From Kingdonia uniflora (Eukaryota > Streptophyta > Magnoliopsida > Ranunculales > Circaeasteraceae): a stretch of DNA of 64,000 bases. The DNA lies in contig JACGCM010002890.1 in NCBI GenBank assembly GCA_014058105.1, positions 558,001-622,000 of the forward strand, given 5' to 3'. A program made the translations under genes and the position numbers. The notes beneath the pieces are model-generated. The model was not told the origin of the DNA and searched no databases. It saw only the letters and a list, made by a program, of their open reading frames with translations. This document shows, one piece after another, positions 24,301-35,563 of the stretch (the first letter of the stretch is position 1; each line of letters begins with the position of its first letter).

Positions 24301-24628
24301 TAAAGCCTTGATTCAATATTTTGATTCACAACATCGTGCCCATCCAACTAAAGAAAAGATTGTGTTGATAGTGTTTACTATGGTCAAATTATAGGCAGGG
24401 CTTTCAGTGTCTGGACTCGTATTATGTTTTCTCCAGAAGCTGCAGAATTGAAGAATAAATCAATTTGGGAACAAATTACTTCTATGCGATGAGATTCTAC
24501 AGTTTCGCGTTACTTCATTCAAGGAGATTTGAAAGTGATGAATTCGAAATTAATACTCCTTCCCTAAAATCTCAATGACAACCACTTGGTCCTTTGTGTT
24601 GTGTCCTTTAAGGAAAGAAAAATATATA
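21305..24628 (+). pseudogene. Ulp1-like cysteine protease gene, 5' portion up to the MULE insertion
   Basis: A multi-exon plus-strand gene. The N-terminal exons (about 21617-22410) encode Ser/Thr-rich then strongly Lys/Glu-rich sequence (ATEISVVVVKVYSQLEDRDK, KKRALTDEHLDHIP). Several small exons at 22805-23540 follow, with GTATTT or GTAACT donors and ACAG acceptors. The catalytic part begins with exon 23675-24016 (MESDVDATLKKRH to LNQWLDNE) and exon 24294 onward (VINVYIKALIQYF). It ends at NDNHLVLCVVSFKERKIY, containing the catalytic His (usually His-Trp, here His-Leu). Stops at about 24390, 24490 and 24566 break it. The family removes SUMO-like modifiers. Transposon-borne copies have no settled role. 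Introns are full of CATTTGTT words. Confidence 0.75.
22979..23440 (+). repeat. Tandem exon-intron duplications in the Ulp1-like gene
   Basis: Two exons end in EEDVDEANQ and DDDVDEANQ, each followed by a GTAACT donor. Three exons start ACTAGTGCA (encoding TSAY, TSAY and TSAN) after a TTTACAG or TTAACAG acceptor. The order shows that an exon pair with its introns was duplicated, with one extra short copy (TSAYHFFANQ) at about 23108-23137. Confidence 0.75.
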
Positions 24629-24770
24629 GAGTAAATTTGAGTAAACCCCCCATACGCGTACGCCATATTGATATTGACCCCCATATTCGCTAAAACTAGC
24701 CTTTACCTCTTATTCTCGCCTGAGCAATCAGTCCACCCTTGTTGACTGACATTAACTTCGATTGACTAAA
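24629..24770 (+). repeat. MULE left terminal inverted repeat
   Basis: About 140 bases match the reverse complement of 31323-31464. Shared words include GTAAACCCCCCATACG, CATATTCGCTAAAACTAGCC and CACCCTTGTTGACTG. Most differences are transitions. Confidence 0.92.
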
Positions 24771-25006
24771 GTCATTTTTTGAAAAACCCAATAATAATCT
24801 TTTGTCATTTAATTAAATATAGTCGTTAAACGAACGATTGGTTCTCTTCTCTCTGCTTTTTTTTCCTCTCTGCTCCTCTTCTCCCCTCTTCTTCACTTCT
24901 TCTCTCTGCCAACACTCATCTTCTCTCTGTTTGCGTTGATTATCTTATTCTTCTCTCTAGTTTTGGTTTGAAGTTAGGGTTCCAAAGCATCTAATGAAGA
25001 ACTGAG

Positions 25007-25690
25007 AAATGGGAGGTGGAAAACATCAATTTCCCACCAATGTGGAGGTAATACTCTTATAAACTCTGTTACTTAAAAAAAAACACTTCAATTTGATTAT
25101 TGCAATAACTTTTTTTGGCTAATGTTCATAGTGGGGTTAGAAGACAAATTGCAGATGTAAATGTGGGGGGTTTAAGATAATAAGTACTTTTGGCTTTTTC
25201 TTTTAACAACAATGCCCAATGCATGACCAAGCTGGACATAATGTTAGCTCTTGCCCATGGATTTATTCAAAGTGCAAAGTAAACAATTGCAATGGAATTA
25301 GGAGGCTGCTTACATCTAGAAACCAGAGTAACCCAAATAGAAAAAAATTCTCATGTCAATTCGCACACCCTAATTCATTTCAGTGGCTATCTGATGTTAT
25401 TAATGAGTTTGAAAATCCAACTTGTTCATCTAGCCTTGCAGGATGCTATAAATGTGGGGAGTTGAACCACTGGGCGAGATAGTGCCCATGTACAATGTCA
25501 AATTTTAAAAGGTTAGGGTGCAATGATGTGATGAAGCTGTTTGCATCCACTAAAGCAAGTTCATAGGGTTTGAAGTTCTTAATATGCCAGAATGTCCAAT
25601 GTGGGAAGTTTATGTGGTTAAAGGATGTTATTGATGCTGATAAGAAGGTATAGGAAGAAGAAAGGAAGAAGGTGGTATAAAATGTGAAGA
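25007..25690 (+). pseudogene. Zinc-finger accessory ORF of the MULE (GRF-like and CCHC)
   Basis: A short first exon (MGGGKHQFPTNVE, from 25007, then a GTAATA donor) is followed after an AG at about 25128-25130 by a Cys-rich frame. It reads CRCKCGG, CPMHDQAGHNVSSCPW, a GRF-type segment (NPNRKKFSCQ then FQWLSDVINEFE), a CCHC knuckle CYKCGELNHWAR plus C, then a second GRF-like tail (CQNVQCGKFMWLKDVID). Stops interrupt it near 25142, near 25200, at the knuckle (about 25480) and after 25560. Such GRF/CCHC genes accompany some plant MULEs, and nucleic-acid binding is the likely role. Transcription is divergent from the transposase. Confidence 0.55.
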
Positions 25691-26212
25691 TTACAGTTGA
25701 GATGAACATAGATGATTTCATTAGGGATTTTAAGGGAAAGACTACCCTATAGGGTAATAATGGCTTGTGTATCACTTTAACAAAAAGATTGTATATCTTG
25801 CAGACTTGTGTAGCTTGTTATTTTCTAGTAATGTGAAATATTTGCTTTATTTACCTCTTTAATCCTCAAGGTGCTCTATATTTGAATGGTCTCTAATGAT
25901 AAGCCTTGCACAATAAAGAAAAAAAGAAGTTACTTGAGTATTATAAGCACTACACTGCACTGTACTGCACCATTTAACTGGATAATGTCTAAGTCAAACT
26001 GGAGATTTAGGGTAAACACTGGACTGCACCATAAAAAACAAACTCATATTTTTTTAAATTGGACAATAAACTACACAACCATGAATAAGCACACAAAGAC
26101 AGAACAAACAAAAGGACAAAAAACATTTCTGAGAAAACTGGATACATCATTAGCATCACATTCACAAAAAGAAAAGAAAAAAATGTAGCCTTAAGAAAAC
26201 TGAGATAACTAC

Positions 26213-26527
26213 TCAGGCACACCATCCAGCCATATCACCCCAATCATCATCATCATCACTTCCTTCATCTTCATCTCCTACTTCCCAGCCATCACCACCA
26301 TCATCATCACTTCCTTTATCCTCATCAGAGCCATCCTTCTTTTCCCCATCCATTTCAGGATCATCCTCTTCCTCCTCCTGCTCAGTGTCACTTTCAGACT
26401 CATCAGAATCATCATCAACACCTCCAGACACATCATCCTCTTCCTCTTCTTCATCACTAGTTATATACCTAATGGCTTTGGGGGAGTTGCATCCTTCACC
26501 ATACATCTTTTCTTCATCTGAGTCCAT
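26213..26527 (-). CDS. Small acidic Asp/Glu-rich ORF in the MULE
   Basis: An intact 104-codon frame starts MDSDEEKMYGEGCNSPKAIR and continues with long Asp/Glu runs, ending GWCA. There is no recognisable domain. Its ends are not shared with any overlapping gene, and a similar small acidic ORF occurs in the surrounding Ulp1 unit (32426-32758) with the same S-P-(K/R)-A-x-(K/R)-Y start. It may be an accessory protein, or the acidic tail exon of a larger MULE gene. Low-complexity composition means an open frame is weaker evidence than usual. Confidence 0.5.
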   Translation of the reverse strand: MDSDEEKMYGEGCNSPKAIRYITSDEEEEEDDVSGGVDDDSDESESDTEQEEEEDDPEMDGEKKDGSDEDKGSDDDGGDGWEVGDEDEGSDDDDDWGDMAGWCA

Positions 26528-27239
26528 TACAGTTTTTCTTTTGATCTTGAGAATGTAGAGGTGAATGTATTTAGGGTAATAATGGGGGAAGTTATTGATA
26601 AAAGCTAACTACTTTGGGGGTTAAAACACATTAACTCCTAAATCAACCCAAAAAAATCAGTCAATATAAGGTGGTTGGGGGTTGAATACCTGTTTGGATT
26701 CCATACATCAGAATACATATTTACACTATAGTCCATACCTGCATTCACATTACCAGAGTGACCATTATTATCCTAAAAAATAAATAGTGCGGGAAGGGGA
26801 CTTTACCAGAGTGACCATTATTATTCTGAAAAATAAATAGTAGGGGAAGGGGACTTTACCAGACTGACCATTACCATCCTGAAAAATAAGCAACACATTC
26901 ACATTACTAGACCACATTCACATTACCAGAGTGCATATACACTTCTATACCAGGCCATATTCAACATACATAAATCATAAATATAAAGATTCACCAATAT
27001 ATCATAGTATATATTCTCAAAAAAGGCAAATATATGCCAGAATTCTCAACATCCATCATTACATTGGTTAACATTCTCAAAAGTTACATTTGTTGACATA
27101 TATATGCCAGAATTCTCTCAGAATTCTCAAAATGTTATAACTATAGCTCTGCACAATCAACAAAATTCTAAGATCCTACATTAAATCTACACATACTCAC
27201 ATAATTCTCAAAAATGACTGTGAAGGCTTGAGTGATGTC

Positions 27240-30200
27240 TTAACCATGACTTGGTTGACTAAGCCTTGGATTGTTGGCTCCTCTAGCAGCTCCACCCCTT
27301 ATTAATCCACCTCTAGCATTGTTGACCCCATCTCTAGGATTGTTTGTACTTTGTTGTCTAGATCTTGTAGCTCCACCACCTGCAACACTACCTCTTGCAT
27401 CTCTACCTCTTATAGCACTACCCCTTATTCCTCAACCTCTCATACCAACTCCAACTCTAGTTGGGGGGTTGTTTCTTGGTCTGGACCCTCTAGGTCTACC
27501 TCCTTTTCTATCAGTTCTAGTAGTTGGTTGTGAATTTCTAGGTCTTGGTGCAGCTGGGGGCCCCTTGCATGTCTTCTTGTTATGGCCAAAAAACCCCTAC
27601 TTCCCACTTTTTTTTTACTGTTGAGTTGTATTCTCATCTGTACTCTTCCTTCTAACCTTTCTAGGTCAACCAGTTCCTCTTTCCAGTGGTGGATGTAGCA
27701 TATCACTGATGGGCTACAAAACACACAAGTATATGTAATGTATTTATGAAACTTTCAAAACAAGAATGCAACTAGTTATGATATTTACTAACTTATCTTT
27801 TCCCACAGTGATGGATCACTTATAGGTAGCATACTCCCTTTTTTAGAACTCCTATATATAGTCACCATATGATATTCACTACAAAACCTGCAAGTTTTAG
27901 AATAAAAGAAAATTAAGCTGGATCAATGGGGAAAAAACATAACAATCCCAAGAATAATACACTTACCCCACCCAGTCCATTCACATCTCCATTATGACAC
28001 ACAAGGCATGCACACATGGTAAACCTGAAATCTTCCATTCATAGCAATTACAAGTTTTCCCTACAAGATCAACTCTCCATTTCTTACCATATTTTGAAAT
28101 TTCCACCAACTTGTTTGCATCAGCACCTTGGAGTGTATATTGATTACAACACTTCTTCATCTCCTCAATGTGTGTTTTAACTCTTAGTACCACAGAATTT
28201 ACATTCCAATTTTCTGCCTTTTTCCTTCTATCACAGGTTAACTTCATCATCATTAGGTTCACACCTTCTATAAACTTGTGAAGTTGTTTATCCCTTAAAT
28301 TGATGATCCAGTTGTTATAAGACTCAAAGAAGTTATTGGTGATATGCTCACATTTTGTAGTTGAATCAAAATATGACCTGCACCAATATTCTACAGGTTC
28401 CTTATCTAACCATGCCTTAGCTTCAGGCTGATCTCTTTCAAGTTGATCTAAACAGATTTTTTTGTCAGTTTTTAAAAATGCCTTTGCTGCACCCCAACAT
28501 AACCTTTCAAGATGTAAACCCCTAAATTCTATCTTGAAATTCATCCTCATGTGTCTGAAACAAAACTTATGGTTTTGTTGAGTAAAAATCTGTTGACAAA
28601 AAAAAAAGAAGTAAAATCATTAGATAGTAAACCCTAACTTAAAAAATAAATATAACTCAAACTTTGAATAATGATACAAGTGCAAGCCCGATAAAATGAT
28701 TCCACTAATCCCTTCTATTGTCTGAGATGAAAGTTAGCTTGCTTGGCTGCATAGTTAGAAATGGAGCTAACATCTTCGAAAAGGTAGTCCATGTCTCAGT
28801 ACATTCAAATCTACACAAGTAAAAAGCCACTTGAAACAATCCATTGTTTCCATCTAGACTCACAATTGCTAAGCATTGTCCACCATATTTACCTTTCTGA
28901 AAGCGTCCATCAAGACCTACTATAGTCTACACCCTTGCACAAATCCATCAAGGGATTCCTTAAATGTTATACAAGTACCAGTCCACATTTTGGTGTGTGG
29001 GTCAAAACCACATTTTGCTATACTTCCTGGATTTGATAAGAGTACTTGCCTACACAACTCTTGCATGATACTATATCCTTCATCAAAAGAGCCAATTCTT
29101 CTCTCCACACCAATTGTTTTAGCATTTCAAGCAGTATAATAACTAATGTTAATCCCATATGCCCTCCTTATTCTAGTTATAATGTCAGCTAGTATAACTA
29201 TCTTCACATCCCTCACCATCTCCCCATAGTCATTGGCTAACCATTGAACATTAGCCAAATTGTTTCCATAATCAAGCTTACCTAAATAACTGTGATCAAA
29301 ATTTCCTCCTCTCAGAATCATAGTATGCCCATCATTAGTCCTTCTAACATACACATACCAACTGCATTCTTCTTCTTCACACTTAAACCTTAAATTCTAA
29401 GACTCATTTTAAACAAAGAGAAAATAAAATTTGTTGATAATTGCAAACTTCCTCAGATACTTTCTAGCTTCATCTATTGTGGGCCACTCCATCCCCAATA
29501 CTAACTTGTCATAACAACTTTGGGGTTGTTTCTTATAAGCTTCTTCTTCTTCTTCTTGAAATATGCTTTTAGATTCTCTAATCAATTCTTCAAGCTCACC
29601 ACATCTTCTAAGTCTTCTACACTGGGTATGTCATCTCTATCCTGTGAATTATGAGTGTTATAATACCCTAATTCAACATCTCAACTGTTCGCATTTAATT
29701 GAGCAAATTGAATCCAATCCTCAACCATCTGCACAATGTTTTCATTATCATTTTCTTCATCAATCTCCATATTGTTTGCATCACCATTCATTTCATCACC
29801 ATGCATATTATCACTAATTATAGGTTCCCCATCCCCAGCCTCACTGCTTACATCACCATCCCCAGCATTACCATCCATGTCATCCCCACTAAGACATACT
29901 TCATAATTACTCAATAAATCTGAGTACTCTTGTAGCCCTTCCTCTCATATAGGAACCTCAGCATGTCCCTCTACTTCTTGAACTTCATCATCATCATCAC
30001 TAATATAAAAGACAGGCAATTCATCTAGTTTCTCCTCAGGAAGTTCACTTGGCCTCACCCTTTTTTTTTTGGCTTAATAGGCATCTGTTGCTTCTTCCTT
30101 TTGGTCAGTTTAGAGGGTGATTTCCTAGTTGCTTTCCTAGATTTATTCTTAGTTGTTTGAGTGGCATTCCCCACATTTTGGGATACATTCATATTACCCT

Positions 30201-30827
30201 CACATTGTGTCACTTTGTCCACATTTTAGGATACATTCACATTACCCTTACATTGTGTCACTTTGTTCACCTCTTGTGACACATGCACATTACCTCTACC
30301 TTGCTCCACTTTGTCCACCTCTTGTGACACATAGACATTCCTCACAGTTTGTGGCACATTCCCCACAGTTTGTGCCACATTTACAACACCTTTGATATTG
30401 TCTTCTTAGCCCTTGTTTTCCTTATAGTCTTCTTGGCCACATTCACATTAACCTTATATGTACATTCTAAGCATTGTGTTGGTTCAAATGCCACTGAAGT
30501 ACTCACAAATATGTTTATTGTACCCTTAGGGTCTTCATCACTCTCAACCCACAAATCTAACAAGTCTTTATCTGAGTTGATATAAACATGTTTACCATTC
30601 CTTAGGCATTTTAAATCAATCACAGACCCAGTATGACAAAATTTTCTACCAATGTTTTGATCAATAGTATTAGACACATAATCTAATAGGTCCAGGTACC
30701 ATTAATATTCCCCATCAACACTTTTAAGTGTGCCCTTCCCCCCTATATAATCAAAATTTGAATACTCATGAAGATTTTCCGTACACCAATGACCATTAAA
30801 ATGTATAGTTGCATCTTTAACAGGCAT
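27240..30827 (-). pseudogene. MULE transposase (MURA type: PB1-like, DDE, SWIM, zinc knuckle)
   Basis: Right to left. A start MPVKDATIHFNGHW at 30827 opens a PB1-like N-terminal domain (to about 30380), with a stop at 30702. An acidic middle follows. Then a MuDR/MULE region (KCGFDPHTKMWTGTCITFKE near 28980) and the DDE core start VGLDGRFQKGKYGGQCLA (about 28870-28915), with a second Asp at FISDN. The SWIM zinc finger CNCYEWKISGLPCVH lies at about 28005-28060. After an intron with good signals (27888-27966) come FCSEYHMVTIYRSSKKGSM, a proline/arginine-rich tail with a decayed knuckle (GHNKKTCKG) and the stop at 27240. Stops and frame changes throughout make it inactive. The domain order is complete, so this was an autonomous family. 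Confidence 0.88.
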
Positions 30828-31322
30828 CTCTCCATTGGATAAACATAAAAATTACAGAATATAAGACATTAATCATAAATTTATAGAATATAAGATATTA
30901 ATTGATCCCTAATTTTAAAATCCCTTAATTGAACCCTAATTTACATATAAATCCTAAATTGAACCTATGTAGAAACCCAAATTCACGAGTAAGAAAGAAA
31001 GGGAAAGAAAAAGAGAAAGAGAGAAGCATCAAATTAGATAGAGAAAGAAAGTATTAAAGAGATATTTGAACCTGGTCTGTAATGCATTCACCATTACAGC
31101 CGTAACTCTTCTTCAATATTCTTCAACTCTTCTTCAATGTTCTTCAACTCTTCTTCATTAAATGAGAGCAAGTATCAGACAGAGAAAATGTTGTCTGAAG
31201 AGTGATTTAAAGAGGTAATAATGTTGTCTGAAGACAGTTTGGTGAGTTAAAGAGGGAAAACTCCCGTCAAACGTGTCAACTATTCTCAAACTTTTTTTAG
31301 TACAAGGGTATAAATATATTTT

Positions 31323-31464
31323 TTAAGTCAATCGGAGTCAATGCCAGTCAACAAGGGTGAACTGACTGCTCAGGCAAGAATTGGGGGTAGAGGCTAGTTT
31401 TAGCGAATATGGAGGTCAATATTAATATGGTGTACACGTATGGGGGGTTTACTTAAATTTACTC
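31323..31464 (-). repeat. MULE right terminal inverted repeat
   Basis: This is the inverted partner of 24629-24770. The terminal bases ACTC at 31461-31464 are followed directly by the second copy of the 9-bp duplication. Confidence 0.92.
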
Positions 31465-31852
31465 AAATATATATCTACGATTCACTAGTGGATACAAAAA
31501 TTATAAATGCAAAGAAGAAGAAGAAGTTATCTCCTAGACACCAGCTTATTCATGATCAGCTATCAGCGATCTTCCTAAAATTGCTGATATGGATAGATTT
31601 TGCTAATCGTACGCCACATACTGGTTTAGAGGTAAAGACTATGGTATTAACTCTAGATGGACAACTAATTTTGGGGAGTGCCCAATACCGCCAAATAGTA
31701 ATGGCTGCGGGATCTATATGCTTATCCTTATGGACAATATCTTAAGGAGGATAAAATTTTCAGATCTGATAAACGGGGATGAATGTCGTTACACAGTTGC
31801 TTATAACATATTGAGGCCAGGAGTTGAGCCGGAGGAGAATTGTAAACTTTGA
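31465..31852 (+). pseudogene. Ulp1-like protease gene, 3' portion after the MULE
   Basis: The frame resumes in the target duplication as IYDSLVDTKI, giving the catalytic Asp. It continues with a Lys run and HDQLSAIFLKLLIW, and after one frame change near 31670 reaches PPNSNGCGIYMLILMDN with the catalytic Cys. It ends at the TGA 31850-31852. In the family the Cys is usually preceded by Asp, here Gly. Joined to 24628 it completes the C48 core (His, Asp, Cys in order), which identifies the gene and shows the MULE landed later. Confidence 0.85.
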
Positions 31853-32425
31853 CATCCATTTTGTTGTAAAATATAATTTTTGTAGATTTGTAAAGTTATA
31901 AACAATTATGAATATCATTAATTTATATAATATTTATCATTTGTTATTTCTTCTTTGTCATTCATATATGGCATATTATTCATTTGTTAGAATGGAGTTA
32001 GAATGTAGTGTCTGTCTAGTTGAATGTATTTGTCATTTTATGAATTATATGTCATCCACTTATAAATCATTTGTCATTTGTTAATAATCATTTGTCATCT
32101 TTTAATGCAATAGTTGTCATTTTTTGAGAATGTCATCAAGTTCTGAAATGTTTATGTGAAACATGTACAGGTATAAGAATGTTATGCATGGGTAAATAAC
32201 ATAATTTGAATGCATGATGTATGAAATCAATTTGCAGTTAGTACATCTCCCAAGTACTCTAAATTTCATTTATTTTTGTTTGACTATGGTTTATGGGAAA
32301 TTCAAGTGTGTTTAAGAGTATTAATTAGATTTTTTAAACCCAAAAACTCAAGTTAAGTTTATAAAAGCCTATATTGTTACCCCCAAATATATCATAGCAT
32401 AACCTCCTTATCACCATCTTCTACA

Positions 32426-32758
32426 ATGGATAATGACAGTCCAAGAGCAACAAAATATTACACAACCTCTGAAGATAAAGAAGAAATGGATTATGATTAT
32501 CCCATAGTTGATTCTGCTGGTGATGATGACTCTGATGAAAAGAAGAGTGGGGATGATGACTCTATTGAAACATATGGAGATGGGGATGTTGACTCTGATT
32601 GTGATAGTGACTCTGATGATAATGGTATCTCTAATAGTGACGAGAACCCTGATAAAATAGATGGAGATGGTGACTCTAATGATGATGGTGAATCTGATAA
32701 TGGTGGTGACTCTGATGGTGATGGTGGTAATGGGGATACTGCTAGTGATGGAAACTAA
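32426..32758 (+). CDS. Small acidic Asp-rich ORF in the Ulp1 unit
   Basis: An intact 110-codon frame starts MDNDSPRATKYYTTSEDKEE and continues as Asp/Ser/Gly repeats (DSDCDSDSDDNG and similar). It lies about 570 bases downstream of the Ulp1 gene on the same strand. Its N-terminus resembles that of the acidic ORF inside the MULE (SPRATKYYTTSE here, SPKAIRYITSDE there). I know of no defined function. It may be a conserved accessory protein of these elements, or a low-complexity tail that stays open by composition. Confidence 0.5.
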   Translation: MDNDSPRATKYYTTSEDKEEMDYDYPIVDSAGDDDSDEKKSGDDDSIETYGDGDVDSDCDSDSDDNGISNSDENPDKIDGDGDSNDDGESDNGGDSDGDGGNGDTASDGN

Positions 32759-32859
32759 GGTGGTACTGATGTTCCAAAAGCCAAGAAAGCCAAAACTTAT
32801 TGATTGTAGTGTCTGTGTAATTGAATATATTTGGCATTTTATTAAATATTTATCATCCA

Positions 32860-33082
32860 CTTATTAATCATCTCTCATTTATCTTTGTTTTCTTGACATT
32901 TATCATTTTATGTCATAGGCTTATAAATATGTTGTTGTCATTTGTTATATATAATTTGTCATTTGTCATTCATAATTTATCATTATTTTTGTTTCCTACT
33001 ATCTTTTCAATGAATTTGCTCTTTTGTTCCTGCCTTATAAAGTCGTTCTGAAATGAAAATATCATTTATCATTTGTTATATA
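32860..33082. repeat. TCATTTGTT-type minisatellite, left block
   Basis: Imperfect copies of a unit like ATTTGTCATTTGTTATATA run up to the Helitron insertion point at 33082-33083. Scattered single copies also occur at 31930-32110. Apart from the acidic ORF, 31853-33082 holds nothing else. Confidence 0.75.
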
Positions 33083-33093
33083 CTAGTACTACC

Positions 33094-33107
33094 CGTGGTT
33101 CGCCACG
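33094..33107 (-). other. Helitron 3' hairpin
   Basis: The minus strand reads CGTGGCGAACCACG: a 5-bp stem with a 4-base loop, followed by GGTAGTACTAG. A short GC-rich hairpin about 10 bases before CTAG is the termination signal of plant Helitrons. Confidence 0.8.
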
Positions 33108-33119
33108 TTGAATATGTCA

Positions 33120-33260
33120 ACACGCCTTCAGCACTACAAAATTGCCCATTAATGCGCCTTCGGCGCTAAAACCTTTATGCATGCCTTTGGAATGATTATA
33201 TATTTAATAGTCATTATTGGTGACCTATTATGACGGGTGCCTTCGGCACCTTTATCCATG
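33120..33260. repeat. Clustered short palindromes around GCCTTCGGC
   Basis: Near the Helitron 3' end lie GCGCCTTCGGCGCT, GTGCCTTCGGCACC and two weaker relatives (ACGCCTTCAGCA, ATGCCTTTGGAATG). Each can fold as a small hairpin with a TTCG-type loop. The remainder of 33108-34469 is AT-rich with no gene seen. Confidence 0.6.
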
Positions 33261-34799
33261 AATGCCATGAATCCATGATGAATAATCAGCCCGAGAACAT
33301 AAATCAAACACTCCATCAATCCAACCACGAAAAAAAAAAAATTGAGTAAATTGTATAATTTATTCAATCCAACCAACCGATATAGCATCCCAAAATTTTA
33401 ATTTTACTAATCAAGAGAGTAAGGAAGTTTTTCTAATATGGAATGCGTTATGGCATGATCCTCTTTATCACTAAAAATTGGAAGATAGACAATATTTAGA
33501 AAATGTAATTGAAGTTGCAATAAGTACCTAGAAATGATATTAATCACACATAAGAGTAATTAAGAGAAAAAATAATAATAATACACGCCTTCCAAATCCA
33601 ACGAAACCACATAATATGCAAATCCAAAGATTTCCAGATTTCCCATAAACCGTACATGCATGTTTCTCTAACCTCTTCAAATAGAACTCACAAATCTAAA
33701 AGTTTTATCATCACGTGAAGAACCTATTATGTGAAAGTTTCAAGTATAGAGTAATCCTAAATACTATCCTAGATATTAGTAACTCTATTACCTCATCCAA
33801 AGTGACATTAAAGTCGGAAATTGGGGGTAAGATTGTTTAACTTCCATGATACACATATTCTGTCACAACCAAGATATGAACTTGCATGTATTCAAATTCC
33901 CTAACAATAAATTAGGCTCACCCAAACACTATCTAAAAATAAAACATAAAATTTATCCAAAACATCACTAATAAATTGAAATTTCATAAAATTATGCTCA
34001 ACCCAACAACACAACCTAAAGTTAGACTCAGCCAAACATAATCAAACAAAAGCTACAATATAATTGAATAAAAAGTAAGATTAAATTGTTTGCTGAGAGC
34101 TTATTTGTAACTATGAGAGGGGCTGAAAATAAAGGTTTGATCTGATATGATGTTTTTCTGAAATTACTTGATGTTACTGAAAATACATGGTCAAAACCCT
34201 AGACGGAAATCAATTGAGAAAGAAACTTAAGTTTAGATCAAACCAACGTAAGATCAAACTTTAGATCAAAGCTACTGTAATCAGCCAAAGAGAATTTTCA
34301 AATTTAACCAGATTGTATTCAGTAGGGGCTGTAGTACACATATATCTCATTTTCTCCAATAATTTTAGACTGTATCTAGAGGGAATAGAGGCCAAGCCCC
34401 AAATGGGAAAATACACCCGTCCCTCAACTTGTAGTCTCCCAATAGCAATGGTATAATGCTCTTGATGATCACTACAACAAATACAGGTTGTTATGTCATT
34501 AGAAAAATGACATAAAAGGGATTTAAAATCATTTGTACAAATGTCGTCGAAGGTGATGATGTGGAAAGGTAGGGACTAATAACATTATTAAATATGTGAT
34601 GGGGAAAGCTAGGTACTAACATCATTAAACAAGTGACGTATAAGGGGTTTCAAAAAATGACGTTATTGATACCCAATTTCGGTGGCTGGCCGACTATTAT
34701 ATTCTATTAACGTTTAAAATCTTTTAACGACATATTTGTAGTGACGTGGTAGGATTTTCATACATCAAAAATGACATTGTTAAAATGATGTCAGTACCT

Positions 34800-35563
34800 C
34801 AAAAAATACAAAAGAATAATAATTAAAATCAAATATTGCCAATCCCCTGTCCCGCCCTCCTTTCAACATGACCACCACCATATTATTCAAAAAGGAAAAA
34901 ATATTTGGCTAAATTATATTAATTTCATTAATTACAATGTATTCTAACTCAATCACTTCATTATTTGTATTACAAAGCTAAATCACTGGTAAACTTAACC
35001 AATGCACAAAAAACTAATAAAACAACCATAAAAAATAGTCTTGGATGTTTCACTACCAGGATGCTTACAGCCTTTGAGTACCTTTGTGTGTTTCTACTAA
35101 TCTGGATCAATTTACAAACCTGTCAAAGCATACAAATTAAACATTAGCTCTATAAATGTAAGCTTACTAATAATATGACTACCAAATTTTACATTTGCAT
35201 CTTTGTTATTTCAGTAACTCAAAAGAGTTTGTGAGTACACAATAAGATGTTTGCAATCCAAAAAGAAAAGAAAAGAATACAAAACAAGAGGATAAAACGA
35301 TACCCATTTGTTTGTAGGATTCCACTTCTATGATAATTATACATTCTGGATTCCCATAAGTTGCATGTCCATCGTTACTAAGAAATGAAACTAATGCTAT
35401 TTTGACAATTGATTTCACCATAAAATACATGTAATTATCTATTGCAGTAAGATATTTGACTACTTTCTCTTTAATGAACACAATAAGTTTCACAAAACTG
35501 TAATTGTAGATTGAGCTCTAAAAAAGAAATATTCTCTAGTTTTCATTTTTCTATGATCTCTTA
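34800..35563. other. CACTA interior, no gene identified
   Basis: AT-rich. A minus-strand stretch at about 35305-35500 is open for some 64 codons after a possible AG acceptor near 35505 (FIKEKVVKYLTAIDNYMYFM). It could be another captured exon, but I do not recognise it. Confidence 0.3.

Larger units (their letters stand above)
24629..31464 (-). mobile_element. Mutator-like element (MULE) with long TIRs and 9-bp target duplication
   Basis: Both ends start GAGTAAATTT(G/A)AGTAAA when read inward, and the match continues for about 140 bases with scattered transitions. The flanks are identical: AAATATATA at 24620-24628 and at 31465-31473, the 9-bp target duplication typical of Mutator. Removing the element plus one duplication restores the reading frame of a Ulp1-like protease. 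Inside are a minus-strand MURA-type transposase, a minus-strand acidic ORF and a plus-strand zinc-finger ORF. All ends are intact although the transposase is not. Confidence 0.95.

Noticed and set aside
27271..27624. Plus-strand Pro/Leu-rich frame of 117 codons
   Set aside because: It is the complement of the proline/arginine-rich C-terminus of the MULE transposase, and low complexity keeps it open.
32411..32860. Minus-strand Ile/Thr-rich frame of 149 codons
   Set aside because: It is the complement of the GAT/GAC-rich acidic ORF, so its repetitive Ile/Thr text is a composition artefact.
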